NCBI GenBank assembly: GCA_963819385.1
Contig: CAWFVV010000002.1
Span: 62,001 to 126,000, forward strand
Direction of reading: 5' to 3'
Length of the DNA stretch: 64,000 bases
DNA from: JAVDCA01 sp963819385
Lineage (GTDB): Bacteria > Pseudomonadota > Alphaproteobacteria > Rhizobiales > Xanthobacteraceae
Both the position numbers and the translations under genes were made by a program. How positions within the stretch are numbered: the first letter of the stretch is position 1; each line of letters starts with the position of its first letter. Positions 8,043 to 16,155 of this stretch are shown here, piece after piece. The notes beneath the pieces were generated by a model. That model was not told the origin of the DNA and did not search any database. It saw only the letters and a program-made list of their open reading frames with translations.

Positions 8043-9461
8043 ATGCTCTCGCTCACGGTCAGTCAGAATGACGACCAGCCGCTCGCCGACCAGATCGTCG
8101 CCGGCGTCAAGCGCCAGATCGACGACCGGCATCTGCGGCCCGGCACCAAGCTGCCGTCGATCCGCAATCTCGCCGAAGCCTGCAATGTCAGCCGTTTCAC
8201 CGTGGTCGAGGCGTACGATCGCCTGGTCGCGCTGGGCTATCTGCAGTCGCGCCGCGGCGCCGGCTTCTACACGTCGGCCGCGCCCGCGCAGACGGCGGGT
8301 GCGCATCCGATGCCATCCGACAACCACCAGCGCAACGAGCAGCTGGTCTGGCTCATCCGCCGCCTGCTGGAGGCCGACGAGAACACGGCGCTCGCGGGCG
8401 GCCCCTGGCTGCCGAACTCGTGGCTCAACGAAGCCGGAATCCGCCAGAGCCTCAACGTGCTCGCCCGCAAGAACGGCGCCTATCTGCTCGAATACGGGCA
8501 TCCGTTCGGCTATCTGCCGCTGCGCGAGCATCTTGGGCAGATGCTGGCCGGGCTCGGCATCAACGCGCACGCGGGCCAGATCCTGCTGACACAGGGCACC
8601 AGCCAGGCGCTCGAGCTCGTGATCCGCTATCTGCTCAAGCCCGGCGACGCGGCCCTGGTCGACGATCCCGGTTACTACAACATGTTCGGCAATCTGCGCC
8701 TGCACGGCGTCGACATGCTGGCGGTGCCGCGCAATCCGGATGGGCCAGACATCGGCGTGCTCGAGAAGCTCGCGGCCGCGCATCGCCCTAAGGTCTTTTT
8801 CACCCAATCCGTGATGCACAACCCGACCGGCACCGACATGAGCCCGCACGTGGCCTTCAAGGTCCTGCAGGCCGCCGAGCGCCACAACTTCACGGTCGTG
8901 GAGGACGACATCTTCTCCGACCTGCAGGTGAAGGCGACGCCGCGGCTCGCGACGCTCGACCAGCTCAACCGCGTGATCTACGCGCGCAGCTTTTCCAAGA
9001 CGCTATCGGGCAGCCTGCGCGTCGGATTCATCGCCTGCTCGCAGGACATCGCCAACGAGCTCGCCGACATCAAGATGCTGACCAGCATCACGTCATCGCA
9101 ATTCACCGAGCGGCTCATCTATCTGATGCTGGTCGACGGCCATTACCGCAAATACCTGTCGCGTCTGCACGAGCGGCTCGGCGAGGCGCGCCTCAACGTC
9201 GTGCGCGCCTTCGAACGCGCGGGCCTGGAGCTGTTCGTCGAGCCCGCCGACGGGATGTTCGTGTGGGCGCGCTTTCCCCATGTCGAGGACGCGCTCACGC
9301 TGGCGGAAGCCTCGCAGCGCCACGGCATCATGCTGGCGCCGGGCACGGTCTTTCGTCCGCACCTCGAGCGCTCCCCGTGGATGCGGTTCAACGTCACCAC
9401 CTGCGAGGACACGCGCGTGCAGCGCTGGCTGCAGAAGCAGGCGACGGCGAAGACGGCGTGA
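8043..9461 (+). CDS. MocR/GntR-family regulator with aminotransferase-like domain
   Basis: 472 residues. The N-terminal ~75 residues are a GntR winged helix (QIVAGVKRQIDDRHLRPGTKLPSIRNLAEACNVSRFTVVEAYDRL). A short linker leads to a class I/II aminotransferase fold from about residue 110. The PLP lysine is K319 in YARSFSKTLSG, and the cofactor-contact motifs VDDPGYYN, VMHNPTG and VVEDDIF are present, so PLP is probably bound. Proteins of this type sense an amino compound or vitamin B6 through the PLP domain. The divergent tautomerase and the inverted repeat just upstream suggest local control. GAGGCGGA lies upstream of the ATG. The effector cannot be read from the sequence. Confidence 0.9.
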   Translation: MLSLTVSQNDDQPLADQIVAGVKRQIDDRHLRPGTKLPSIRNLAEACNVSRFTVVEAYDRLVALGYLQSRRGAGFYTSAAPAQTAGAHPMPSDNHQRNEQLVWLIRRLLEADENTALAGGPWLPNSWLNEAGIRQSLNVLARKNGAYLLEYGHPFGYLPLREHLGQMLAGLGINAHAGQILLTQGTSQALELVIRYLLKPGDAALVDDPGYYNMFGNLRLHGVDMLAVPRNPDGPDIGVLEKLAAAHRPKVFFTQSVMHNPTGTDMSPHVAFKVLQAAERHNFTVVEDDIFSDLQVKATPRLATLDQLNRVIYARSFSKTLSGSLRVGFIACSQDIANELADIKMLTSITSSQFTERLIYLMLVDGHYRKYLSRLHERLGEARLNVVRAFERAGLELFVEPADGMFVWARFPHVEDALTLAEASQRHGIMLAPGTVFRPHLERSPWMRFNVTTCEDTRVQRWLQKQATAKTA

Positions 9462-9647
9462 GCGTACGCCGCGAAAGTGTCGCGTCGGCGGAGACAATCG
9501 AGCTTCGCGGCGCAGAGGTCTTCCTGCGAATGGCCAGCGGACCTATCGGACGAATCGTACCCGTCGAGGGCATCTGGGCGCTCAAGTTGCCAAATGCCAG
9601 GTCGTTTGTGCTAACTGTCACGCCATCCGCTCGCAGACGCGGCGTGC

Positions 9648-9724
9648 GGCCCCTTAGCTCAACTGGATAGAGCATCGGCCTTCGAAGCCGAGGGTTGGCG
9701 GTTCGAATCCGTCAGGGGTCGCCA
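9648..9724 (+). tRNA. tRNA-Arg (anticodon TCG)
   Basis: A full cloverleaf can be drawn: acceptor GGCCCCT pairs with AGGGGTC (one G·U), D stem GCTC/GAGC, anticodon stem TCGGC/GCCGA with loop CTTCGAA, and a T arm with GGTTCGAATCC. The discriminator G is followed by an encoded CCA at 9722–9724. The anticodon TCG reads CGA. tRNA genes are common landing sites for mobile DNA, and a TIR gene flanked by gene remnants follows directly. Confidence 0.95.
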
Positions 9725-9776
9725 AACTTCGATGCATCCCGCAGGAGAGGGAGGGCCAGTGCAGTGCACCTACCCA

Positions 9777-9850
9777 CCCTCACTTCTTCAGCAACAGCGG
9801 CAGCGGCGGCGTCTCGCAGTTGGGCACGCCGATCTCGCCCGCCATTTTGC
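9777..9850 (-). pseudogene. Gene 3'-end remnant, copy 1 (left of TIR gene)
   Basis: On the minus strand this reads as a C-terminus, ...AGEIGVPNCETPPLPLLLKK, then a TGA at 9780–9782. No start and no body of the gene lie upstream. A second, slightly diverged copy lies at 11335–11405. The parent gene is not in the window and I do not recognise the family from this fragment. Confidence 0.5.
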
Positions 9851-9938
9851 GGACGCTGCCGCGATGGCGGATACCGCGGATGACGATACCCCGATGACAG
9901 AGAGGGGCGCTTGGAGTTCACCTTGACGCTGCGCGCAC

Positions 9939-11285
9939 ATGGGGGACGGCGGCGTGACCGTGGAACAGGCGAACCAGGCAGACTTCAAGTTCAAGGCATT
10001 CATCAGCTACAGCCACGCCGATCGCAGCACCGCGGAATGGCTGCACAAGGCGCTCGAGCGCTACCGGATCCCGAAAGAGCTCCACGGCACCCCGGGCCGC
10101 GACGGACCGATCCCCCGGCAGCTCTTTCCGGTTTTTCGCGATCGCGCCGAGTTCGCCTCCAGCCCGGATCTCTCCGAAGCAATCCGCGACGCACTCAAGG
10201 CCTCCGCCTATCTGATCGTCATCTGCAGCCCCGCCGCGGCGCGCAGCCGCTGGGTCAACCAGGAAATCACCGAGTTTATCCGGCTCGGCCGCGGCACGCG
10301 CATCCATGCGCTGATTGCCGACGGCGACCCGGGCGCGGCGTCCGAGAACGGCGGATGCTTCCCGCCGGCGCTGCACGGCAAGCTCGGTGCGGATGGCGAG
10401 GTCGTGCCCGATCCGTCACGCGAGGTCCTGGCGACGGATCTGCGGCCGGAAGCCGACGGCAAGGACGACGCCAAGCTCAAGCTGATCGCCGGCCTGCTCG
10501 GTATTCCGTTCAACGCGTTGCGGCGGCGCGAGGCGGCGGCGGCGCGCCGCCGTCTGCTCATGACGCAAGCCATCGCGGCGACCATGGCGGTGCTGCTGGC
10601 CGCGATCGTCGCGAGCGTATGGATTGCGTTCGGGCTGCGCCGGGAATCCAACGACCGGCAGGTCCCGGGCGTGCGGGTCGCCTATCACGACACCACGCTC
10701 GACCTCACGGGATGGCATGCGACGACGCCGGCCCAAGTCGCCGGCAGGCAGAAGATCTCGTCCGCGGTGGCGCATGATCGCTTCACGATCGTGCGGACGC
10801 AGCTGCAGCCGCCGAACTACGTGCACACGGCGGGCACGTCGAGCCTCATTCCGCTCGACATCGTGTGCAAATGCGTAATCGAGCCGCGCGCGTTCGACGA
10901 GGCATCGCGCACCCCGCACGAATTCCTGATCCAGTTCGACATCTCGCAAGTGCCGCTGGAGACCGAGGCGATCCTCGAGGACGAGACGACCTATTGGAAT
11001 GCGTTCCAGACGCCGGATCAACTATGGGCCGGCATTCGCATTTCACACCCGACCGACGCCGCGAAGTTCTCGATCGTCTTTCCGCCCGACAAGGCACCCA
11101 AGCCCGCGTCGATCCAGCTCTCATATCACGACAAGCAGGATCACCCCCTTGAAGACTTGCGCGACGTCACCTTCGCCAAGGACCAGACCGGCGGCGTCAC
11201 CAGGCTGACGTGGGACATCCCGCATCCGACCACCGACCGGAGCTATCGCGTCCACTGGGACTGGGATAACAGGCCCGGCCACTAA
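9939..11285 (+). CDS. Membrane-anchored TIR-domain protein
   Basis: 448 residues. Residues ~15–150 form a TIR domain: FKAFISYSHADRSTAEWLHKAL is the betaA/alphaA start, and SRWVNQEI holds E109, the position of the catalytic glutamate in NAD-cleaving TIR proteins. A single membrane helix lies at about 210–233 after an Arg-rich stretch. The final ~210 residues are predicted outside the cytoplasm and match nothing I know. Bacterial TIR proteins often deplete NAD in phage defence; others are signalling or host-interference factors. There is no partner sensor gene nearby, so the outer domain may be the sensor. A GTG at 9954 with GGGGGA upstream is an alternative start. The gene lies between two remnants of one gene's 3' end, beside tRNA-Arg. 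Confidence 0.8.
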   Translation: MGDGGVTVEQANQADFKFKAFISYSHADRSTAEWLHKALERYRIPKELHGTPGRDGPIPRQLFPVFRDRAEFASSPDLSEAIRDALKASAYLIVICSPAAARSRWVNQEITEFIRLGRGTRIHALIADGDPGAASENGGCFPPALHGKLGADGEVVPDPSREVLATDLRPEADGKDDAKLKLIAGLLGIPFNALRRREAAAARRRLLMTQAIAATMAVLLAAIVASVWIAFGLRRESNDRQVPGVRVAYHDTTLDLTGWHATTPAQVAGRQKISSAVAHDRFTIVRTQLQPPNYVHTAGTSSLIPLDIVCKCVIEPRAFDEASRTPHEFLIQFDISQVPLETEAILEDETTYWNAFQTPDQLWAGIRISHPTDAAKFSIVFPPDKAPKPASIQLSYHDKQDHPLEDLRDVTFAKDQTGGVTRLTWDIPHPTTDRSYRVHWDWDNRPGH

Positions 11286-11334
11286 CGCGCCGGCGCTGGC
11301 GCCGCGCGCGCGAGAGTTGGCTCGTCCCTGGACC

Positions 11335-11405
11335 CCTCACTTCTTCAGCAGCACCGGCAGCGGCGGCGTCTCGCCGTTGGGCACGCCGATCTCGCCCGCG
11401 ATATT
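11335..11405 (-). pseudogene. Gene 3'-end remnant, copy 2 (right of TIR gene)
   Basis: A second copy of the C-terminal fragment seen at 9777–9850: minus-strand NIAGEIGVPNGETPPLPVLLKK followed by a stop. The two copies are about 90% identical over some 65 bases, in direct orientation, and bracket the TIR gene. Neither has the rest of the coding region. Confidence 0.5.
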
Positions 11406-11531
11406 GCTCATACACTATTCATTGGGCGTGCCGGGCTGCCCGCACGCCGGTCCGCGGACGCGTCGATTGCGCGAGCCCCGACGCCGCCGCATTATGCTAG
11501 AGCGTATTTCGTTCACATAGAACCACGGCGT

Positions 11532-11652
11532 CATGGCCGGGCTTGTCCCGGCCATCCACGTCTTTCGCGCCAGATCGCAAGACGTGGATGCCCGGCACAT
11601 AGGCGAGCGAAGCCACGCCGTTCTTCGAACGGCTATGCCCGGGCATGACGTG
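11532..11652. repeat. Dispersed palindromic repeat, family 1 (long copy)
   Basis: Contains CATGGCCGGGCTTGTCCCGGCCAT, a self-complementary core, then CCACGTCTT and, after a spacer, the inverse AAGACGTGG and GCCCGGGCATGAC. The whole can fold into a long hairpin. Related copies are at 13464–13535, 14384–14468, 29399–29480 and 35642–35733, always between genes. It lies directly upstream of the formaldehyde dehydrogenase ribosome binding site. Confidence 0.75.
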
Positions 11653-11688
11653 GGTGGATCAGACCCAATTCAGGAAGGAGCATCCGCC

Positions 11689-12816
11689 ATGGACGTGCGC
11701 GCCGCCGTCGCGACCGCAGCCGGAAAGCCGCTGGAGGTGACCACCGTCCAGCTCGACGGGCCGAAGGCCGGCGAGGTGATGGTCGAGATCAAGGCGACCG
11801 GGATCTGCCACACCGACGAGTTCACGCTCTCGGGCGCCGACCCGGAAGGGCTCTTTCCGGCGATCCTCGGCCACGAGGGCGCCGGCGTCGTGGTCGAGGT
11901 CGGCCCGGGCGTCACATCGCTCAGACAAGGCGACCACGTCATCCCGCTCTATACGCCGGAATGCCGGCAATGCCCCTCGTGCCTGTCGCGCAAGACGAAC
12001 CTCTGCACCGCGATCCGCTCGACGCAAGGGCAAGGCGTGATGCCGGACGGCACCTCGCGCTTCTCGCTCGAGGGCAGGAAGCTGCATCACTACATGGGCA
12101 CGTCGACGTTTGCGAACTTCACGGTGCTGCCCGAGATCGCGGTCGCGAAGATCCGCGAGGACGCGCCGTTCGACAAGGTCTGCTACATCGGCTGCGGGGT
12201 CACCACCGGCATCGGCGCGGTGCTCAACACCGCCAAGGTCGAGGCGGGCGCGACCGCCGTCGTGTTCGGCCTCGGCGGCATCGGGCTCAACGTGATCCAG
12301 GGGCTGCGGCTCGCCGGCGCCGACATGATCATCGGCGTCGACCTCAACAACGACAAGAAGCCGTGGGGCGAGCGCTTCGGCATGACGCATTTCGTCAACC
12401 CGAAGGAGATCGGCGGCGACCTCGTGCCCTATCTCGTCAATCTCACCAAGCGCGGCGCCGACCAGATCGGCGGCGCCGACTACACGTTCGACTGCACCGG
12501 TAATGTCACCGTGATGCGCCAGGCGCTCGAGGCCTGCCACCGCGGCTGGGGCCAGTCGATCGTCATCGGGGTTGCGCCCGCCGGCGCCGAGATCGCGACG
12601 CGCCCGTTCCAGCTCGTCACCGGGCGCGTATGGAAAGGCACCGCGTTCGGCGGCGCGCGCGGGCGCACCGACGTGCCGCGCATCGTCGACTGGTACATGG
12701 ATAAGAAGATCGAAATCGACCCGATGATCACCCACACGATGCCGCTCGCCGAGATCAACAATGCATTCGATCTCATGCACGCGGGCAAGAGCATCCGCAG
12801 CGTGGTGCTGTTCTGA
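11689..12816 (+). CDS. frmA: S-(hydroxymethyl)glutathione dehydrogenase (class III alcohol dehydrogenase)
   Basis: 375 residues, the normal length for this zinc enzyme, which oxidises S-hydroxymethylglutathione (formaldehyde plus glutathione) with NAD and also reduces S-nitrosoglutathione. Seen: catalytic-zinc site TGICHTDE and GHEGAG, structural-zinc cysteines in PECRQCPSCLSRKTNLC, the NAD fold VFGLGGIGLN with GVDLNNDK, and the class III signature CYIGCGVTTGIGAV. The ATG at 11689 follows AGGAAGGAG; an upstream in-frame ATG at 11533 is inside a palindromic repeat and is rejected. No S-formylglutathione hydrolase gene is adjacent. Also called adhC or flhA in related bacteria. Confidence 0.95.
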   Translation: MDVRAAVATAAGKPLEVTTVQLDGPKAGEVMVEIKATGICHTDEFTLSGADPEGLFPAILGHEGAGVVVEVGPGVTSLRQGDHVIPLYTPECRQCPSCLSRKTNLCTAIRSTQGQGVMPDGTSRFSLEGRKLHHYMGTSTFANFTVLPEIAVAKIREDAPFDKVCYIGCGVTTGIGAVLNTAKVEAGATAVVFGLGGIGLNVIQGLRLAGADMIIGVDLNNDKKPWGERFGMTHFVNPKEIGGDLVPYLVNLTKRGADQIGGADYTFDCTGNVTVMRQALEACHRGWGQSIVIGVAPAGAEIATRPFQLVTGRVWKGTAFGGARGRTDVPRIVDWYMDKKIEIDPMITHTMPLAEINNAFDLMHAGKSIRSVVLF

Positions 12817-13102
12817 CAATTCAATTCTGCAATCGCGTCCGGGATTCGCGGGCGCGGTGCCGTGACAAATCGACGCCGCGGAGCCGAAATTTACCGCCAT
12901 GCTGGTTTCGCGGCCGTGCCTTGAAGCTAAGGCATGCGCCGGGCGCGTCCGTAAACTTCTGATTCACCACCGAAATCCCGCAGCCGCCGGCGGTTCCGCC
13001 GCAATCGCGGCCGCGCGCATTTGTTATCGGGAACCTCATTTGCGAGGCGCAGTTGGCCTGGAAGACCAACCCAAGACCACCCCCATGGAAAGGGAACGAG
13101 CC

Positions 13103-13420
13103 ATGTCAGATTTCGGTTTCTCGGACCCGCGGGCGAGCGACCCGCGCGACTATCGGCGGCCCGAGCTCGGCCGCGACCCCGGCGAGGTCAATTCGGTATG
13201 GGGCTGGATTGCGGCCGCCGTGTTCGTCGGCGCCGTGCTGCTGTTCGTGTTCGCGTCGGGCAACAATACCCCGTCGCAGAATGGCGTGAGCATGCCGCCG
13301 ACCGCCAGCGCGCCGCCGCTGCCGCCGTCACAGCGCTCGCCATCGCAGACCACGGGCGCTGCGCCGAGCACGCCCATGCCGGCACCCGCCCAGGCCCCGC
13401 GCGGCGGCAACGGGCAGTAA
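13103..13420 (+). CDS. Small single-pass membrane protein, Pro/Ser-rich tail
   Basis: 105 residues, MSDFGFSDPRASDPRDYRRP. The N-terminal ~33 residues are charged, then one membrane helix (WGWIAAAVFVGAVLLFVFASG), then a Pro/Ser/Thr-rich C-terminus ending RGGNGQ. The ATG at 13103 has AAAGGGAACGAG upstream; an ATG at 13085 (MERERAM) is possible. Proteins of this shape are common hypotheticals in Hyphomicrobiales. No function can be assigned. Confidence 0.65.
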   Translation: MSDFGFSDPRASDPRDYRRPELGRDPGEVNSVWGWIAAAVFVGAVLLFVFASGNNTPSQNGVSMPPTASAPPLPPSQRSPSQTTGAAPSTPMPAPAQAPRGGNGQ

Positions 13421-13463
13421 CGAGTGGCTGAGTAGCGTCGCGAGGTTTTAATAGCGCGTGCGT

Positions 13464-13535
13464 CATGGCCGGGCTTGTCCCGGCCATCCACGTCTTGCTT
13501 TCTGAATTGCCGCAGGAAGGCGTGGATGCCCGGCG
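13464..13535. repeat. Dispersed palindromic repeat, family 1
   Basis: CATGGCCGGGCTTGTCCCGGCCATCC core followed by ACGTCTTGC and the inverse arm GGCGTGGATGCCCGG. It lies between the convergent genes ending at 13420 and 13544. Confidence 0.7.
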
Positions 13536-13543
13536 CGTTAATT

Positions 13544-13999
13544 TTAGCGCGGAAACGCGTTGCGGATCGACATGGTGCGGCCGAACGGGCCGGGTGGCGG
13601 CTGGTCGGCAGGACCGAGATTGGCAGCCTCAGCCTCGTCGCAACGCACCAGCCTGCCGTTGGCGAGCCGGCCGGTCTCGTTGTCGAAATCAAACTGTTTG
13701 CAGATCACGCCGTCGAACGAGCTGAACAGCACCGAGCCCGTGTGGGTCGCCGCGAAGCTGCCGGGCTCGATCGGCGGCGCCGCGAGCGGCGGGCCGAACC
13801 CCGGCAGCGTGTAGCCGCCGTGCATCCCGACCGTGAGCACGACGCCCAGCACCACGAACCCCGCAAACGCCAGCCGCCCGTTGCGCGTGCGCTCGCGCGA
13901 GAGCCGCGTCTCGGTGCGCTGACGCCGCAGCGACAGGAGATCGTATTCCCGCCGCCCATACGGCAGCGATGTCCCGACGGCTCCGGCTACTCCGGCCAC
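13544..13999 (-). CDS. Conserved hypothetical membrane protein
   Basis: 151 residues. A basic N-terminus (REYDLLSLRRQRTETRLSRERTRNGR) precedes one membrane helix (LAFAGFVVLGVVLTVGMHGGY), so the rest probably faces the periplasm. The outer part contains SVLFSSFDGVICKQFDFDNETGRLANGRLVRCDEA, with two cysteines that could pair. GTG start at 13999 with GGGGA about 9 nt upstream. I recognise it only as a typical hypothetical of this order. Confidence 0.6.
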   Translation of the reverse strand: MAGVAGAVGTSLPYGRREYDLLSLRRQRTETRLSRERTRNGRLAFAGFVVLGVVLTVGMHGGYTLPGFGPPLAAPPIEPGSFAATHTGSVLFSSFDGVICKQFDFDNETGRLANGRLVRCDEAEAANLGPADQPPPGPFGRTMSIRNAFPR

Positions 14000-14116
14000 G
14001 GCGCAATCCCCAAAGGTCCAACAATGAGCGCGTGAGCGTACGACCGGAGATCGCTAGAAGGCCCTAATCGCTTGCTTAAAAAGCAATTCAATTGTCCGTT
14101 GCGGCGCGGGCACTCC

Positions 14117-14302
14117 CTACCCGAACATCGCAGCGTAAAGCGCAAAGCCGATGGTCGCGCTCAGCACGGCCTCGATGGCGTCGAACTTGAGCGCGTCCAT
14201 CACGCTCTGGATGTAGGGATACACCTCGCGGCCGAGCGGCATCATGACGCTCGCGACCAGCGCGACGCACATCAGCTTGGTGACCAACGGGGCGCGTTTC
14301 AT
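14117..14302 (-). CDS. Small membrane protein, 61 residues
   Basis: MKRAPLVTKLMCVALVASVM... has one clear membrane helix near the start and a second hydrophobic stretch at the end (AVLSATIGFALYAAMFG). The ATG at 14302 has GGGAGAGG upstream. Longer in-frame starts run into the palindromic repeat at 14384–14468 and are rejected. Unknown function. Confidence 0.5.
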   Translation of the reverse strand: MKRAPLVTKLMCVALVASVMMPLGREVYPYIQSVMDALKFDAIEAVLSATIGFALYAAMFG

Positions 14303-14383
14303 CTCCGGATACCTCTCCCAGCCCGGGCCAGTTAAACCAGAGGCCGCCGCGCCGCGCAATTGCGGCTCGGGATCAAATCGTAC

Positions 14384-14468
14384 CGTCATGCTCGGCCCTG
14401 TGTACTGGGCGTCCACGTCTTTGCGATCCAGCAAGGCCTGGATGGCCGGGACAAGCCCGGCCATGACG
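14384..14468. repeat. Dispersed palindromic repeat, family 1 (reverse orientation)
   Basis: Reads GGATGGCCGGGACAAGCCCGGCCATGACG on its right side and GTCCACGTCTTTGCGATCC in the middle, the reverse orientation of the copies at 11532 and 13464. It lies directly downstream of the pccB stop. Confidence 0.7.
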
Positions 14469-14488
14469 CAGAGATCTGCCGGCAAACC

Positions 14489-16024
14489 TTACAGCGGCAC
14501 GTTGTCGTGCTTGCGCGTGGGCAATTCTACCTTCTTGCCGCGCAGCATCGCGAGCGCCCGGGCGATCCGCCTCCGCGTCGAATGCGGCATGATGACCTCG
14601 TCGATGTAGCCACGCTCGGCGGCGACGAACGGCGACAAAAAGCGGTCCTCGTATTCCTTGGTGCGCGCCGCGATCTTGTCCGCATCGCCGATGTCGGCGC
14701 GGAAGATGATCTCGACCGCGCCCTTGGCGCCCATCACGGCGATCTGCGCGGTCGGCCAGGCATAATTCACGTCGCCGCCGACGTGCTTCGACGCCATCAC
14801 GTCGTAGGCGCCGCCGAACGCCTTGCGGGTGATCACGGTGACCAGCGGCACCGTGCACTGGCTGTAGGCGAACAACAGCTTGGCGCCGTGCTTGATCAGC
14901 CCGCCGTATTCCTGGTCGGTGCCGGGCAAAAAGCCGGGCACGTCGACGAAGGTGACGATCGGGATGTTGAAGGCGTCGCAGAAGCGCACGAAGCGCGCCG
15001 CCTTGCGGCTCGCGTCGGAATCGAGCACGCCCGCCAGCACCATCGGCTGGTTGGCGACGAAGCCGACCGTGCTGCCGGCGATGCGGCCGAAGCCCGTGAC
15101 GATGTTCTTGGCAAAGGCCGCCGAGATCTCGAAGAAGTCGCCCTCGTCCACGGTCTTCGCGATCAGCTCCTTGATGTCGTAGGGCTTGTTCGTGTTGTCC
15201 GGAACAAGCGTGTCGAGCGACGCGTCCTCGCGCGCTATGTCGTCGTGGCTCGGCCACTGCGGCGGCTCGGCCGCGCACGAGGCGGGCAGGAAGTCGATCA
15301 GCCGGCGCATCTGCAGCAGGCATTCGACGTCGTTCTCGTAGGCGCCGTCGGCGATCGAGGACTTGGTCGCGTGCACCGAGGCGCCGCCAAGCTCCTCGGC
15401 GGTCACCACCTCGTTCGTCACCGTCTTCACGACGTCGGGGCCGGTGACGAACATGTAGCTCGTGTCCTTCACCATGAAGATGAAGTCGGTCATCGCCGGC
15501 GAATAGACGTCGCCGCCCGCGCACGGCCCCATGATGACGGATATCTGCGGAATGACGCCCGACGCGATCACGTTGCGCTTGAATACTTCGCCGTAACCGC
15601 CGAGCGCCGCGACACCTTCCTGGATGCGGGCGCCGCCCGCGTCGAACAGGCCGATGATCGGCGCGCGCGCCTTCATGGCGAGATCCTGGACCTTGATGAT
15701 CTTCTGCGCGTGCGTCTCCGAAAGCGAGCCGCCCAGCACCGTGAAGTCCTTGGCGAACACGAACACGGTGCGGCCATTGACCGTGCCCCAGCCCGTGACC
15801 ACGCCGTCGCCCGGGATCTTCGGCTGCTTGTCCATGCCGAAATCGACGCAGCGGTGCTCGACGAACATGTCGAACTCCTCGAACGAGCCCTTGTCCATCA
15901 GGAGCTCGATGCGCTCGCGCGCCGTCAGCTTGCCGCGCTTGTGCTGCGCCGCGATGCGCGCCTTGCCGCCGCCGAGCCGCGCGTGATCGCGCCGCGCCTC
16001 GAGCTTTTCGAGGATGTCTTTCAT
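14489..16024 (-). CDS. pccB: Propionyl-CoA carboxylase beta subunit (carboxyltransferase)
   Basis: 511 residues, the usual length. It transfers the carboxyl group from carboxybiotin to propionyl-CoA, giving methylmalonyl-CoA, and needs a biotin-carrying alpha subunit that is not in this window. Both crotonase-like carboxyltransferase halves are present: N-terminal with GLFDAGGARIQEGVAALGGYGEVF and GPCAGGDVYSPAMTDF, C-terminal with VDVPGFLPGTDQEYGG, ITRKAFGGAYDVMASKH and the AVMGAKGAVEIIF end typical of PccB. The ATG at 16024 gives MKDILEKLEARR, the standard start. Closely related acyl-CoA carboxylases (acetyl, butyryl) cannot be fully excluded. Confidence 0.92.
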   Translation of the reverse strand: MKDILEKLEARRDHARLGGGKARIAAQHKRGKLTARERIELLMDKGSFEEFDMFVEHRCVDFGMDKQPKIPGDGVVTGWGTVNGRTVFVFAKDFTVLGGSLSETHAQKIIKVQDLAMKARAPIIGLFDAGGARIQEGVAALGGYGEVFKRNVIASGVIPQISVIMGPCAGGDVYSPAMTDFIFMVKDTSYMFVTGPDVVKTVTNEVVTAEELGGASVHATKSSIADGAYENDVECLLQMRRLIDFLPASCAAEPPQWPSHDDIAREDASLDTLVPDNTNKPYDIKELIAKTVDEGDFFEISAAFAKNIVTGFGRIAGSTVGFVANQPMVLAGVLDSDASRKAARFVRFCDAFNIPIVTFVDVPGFLPGTDQEYGGLIKHGAKLLFAYSQCTVPLVTVITRKAFGGAYDVMASKHVGGDVNYAWPTAQIAVMGAKGAVEIIFRADIGDADKIAARTKEYEDRFLSPFVAAERGYIDEVIMPHSTRRRIARALAMLRGKKVELPTRKHDNVPL

Positions 16025-16155
16025 GCGTTCCGCCTGCCGTATCCCGGTGCAGTTACGCATAGCACGGCCACGGCCGCTGCGCGTAGCCCGCATGAAGTCC
16101 TCGGGTCTTGCCTTCGGCAAGCCCAAGGACAGGCTCCGCGGAATGCGGGGAAAAA

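Noticed and set aside
11533..11688. N-terminal extension of formaldehyde dehydrogenase (MAGLVPAIHV...)
   Set aside because: The extension is encoded by a dispersed palindromic repeat. The ATG at 11689 has a strong ribosome binding site and gives the family's normal length.
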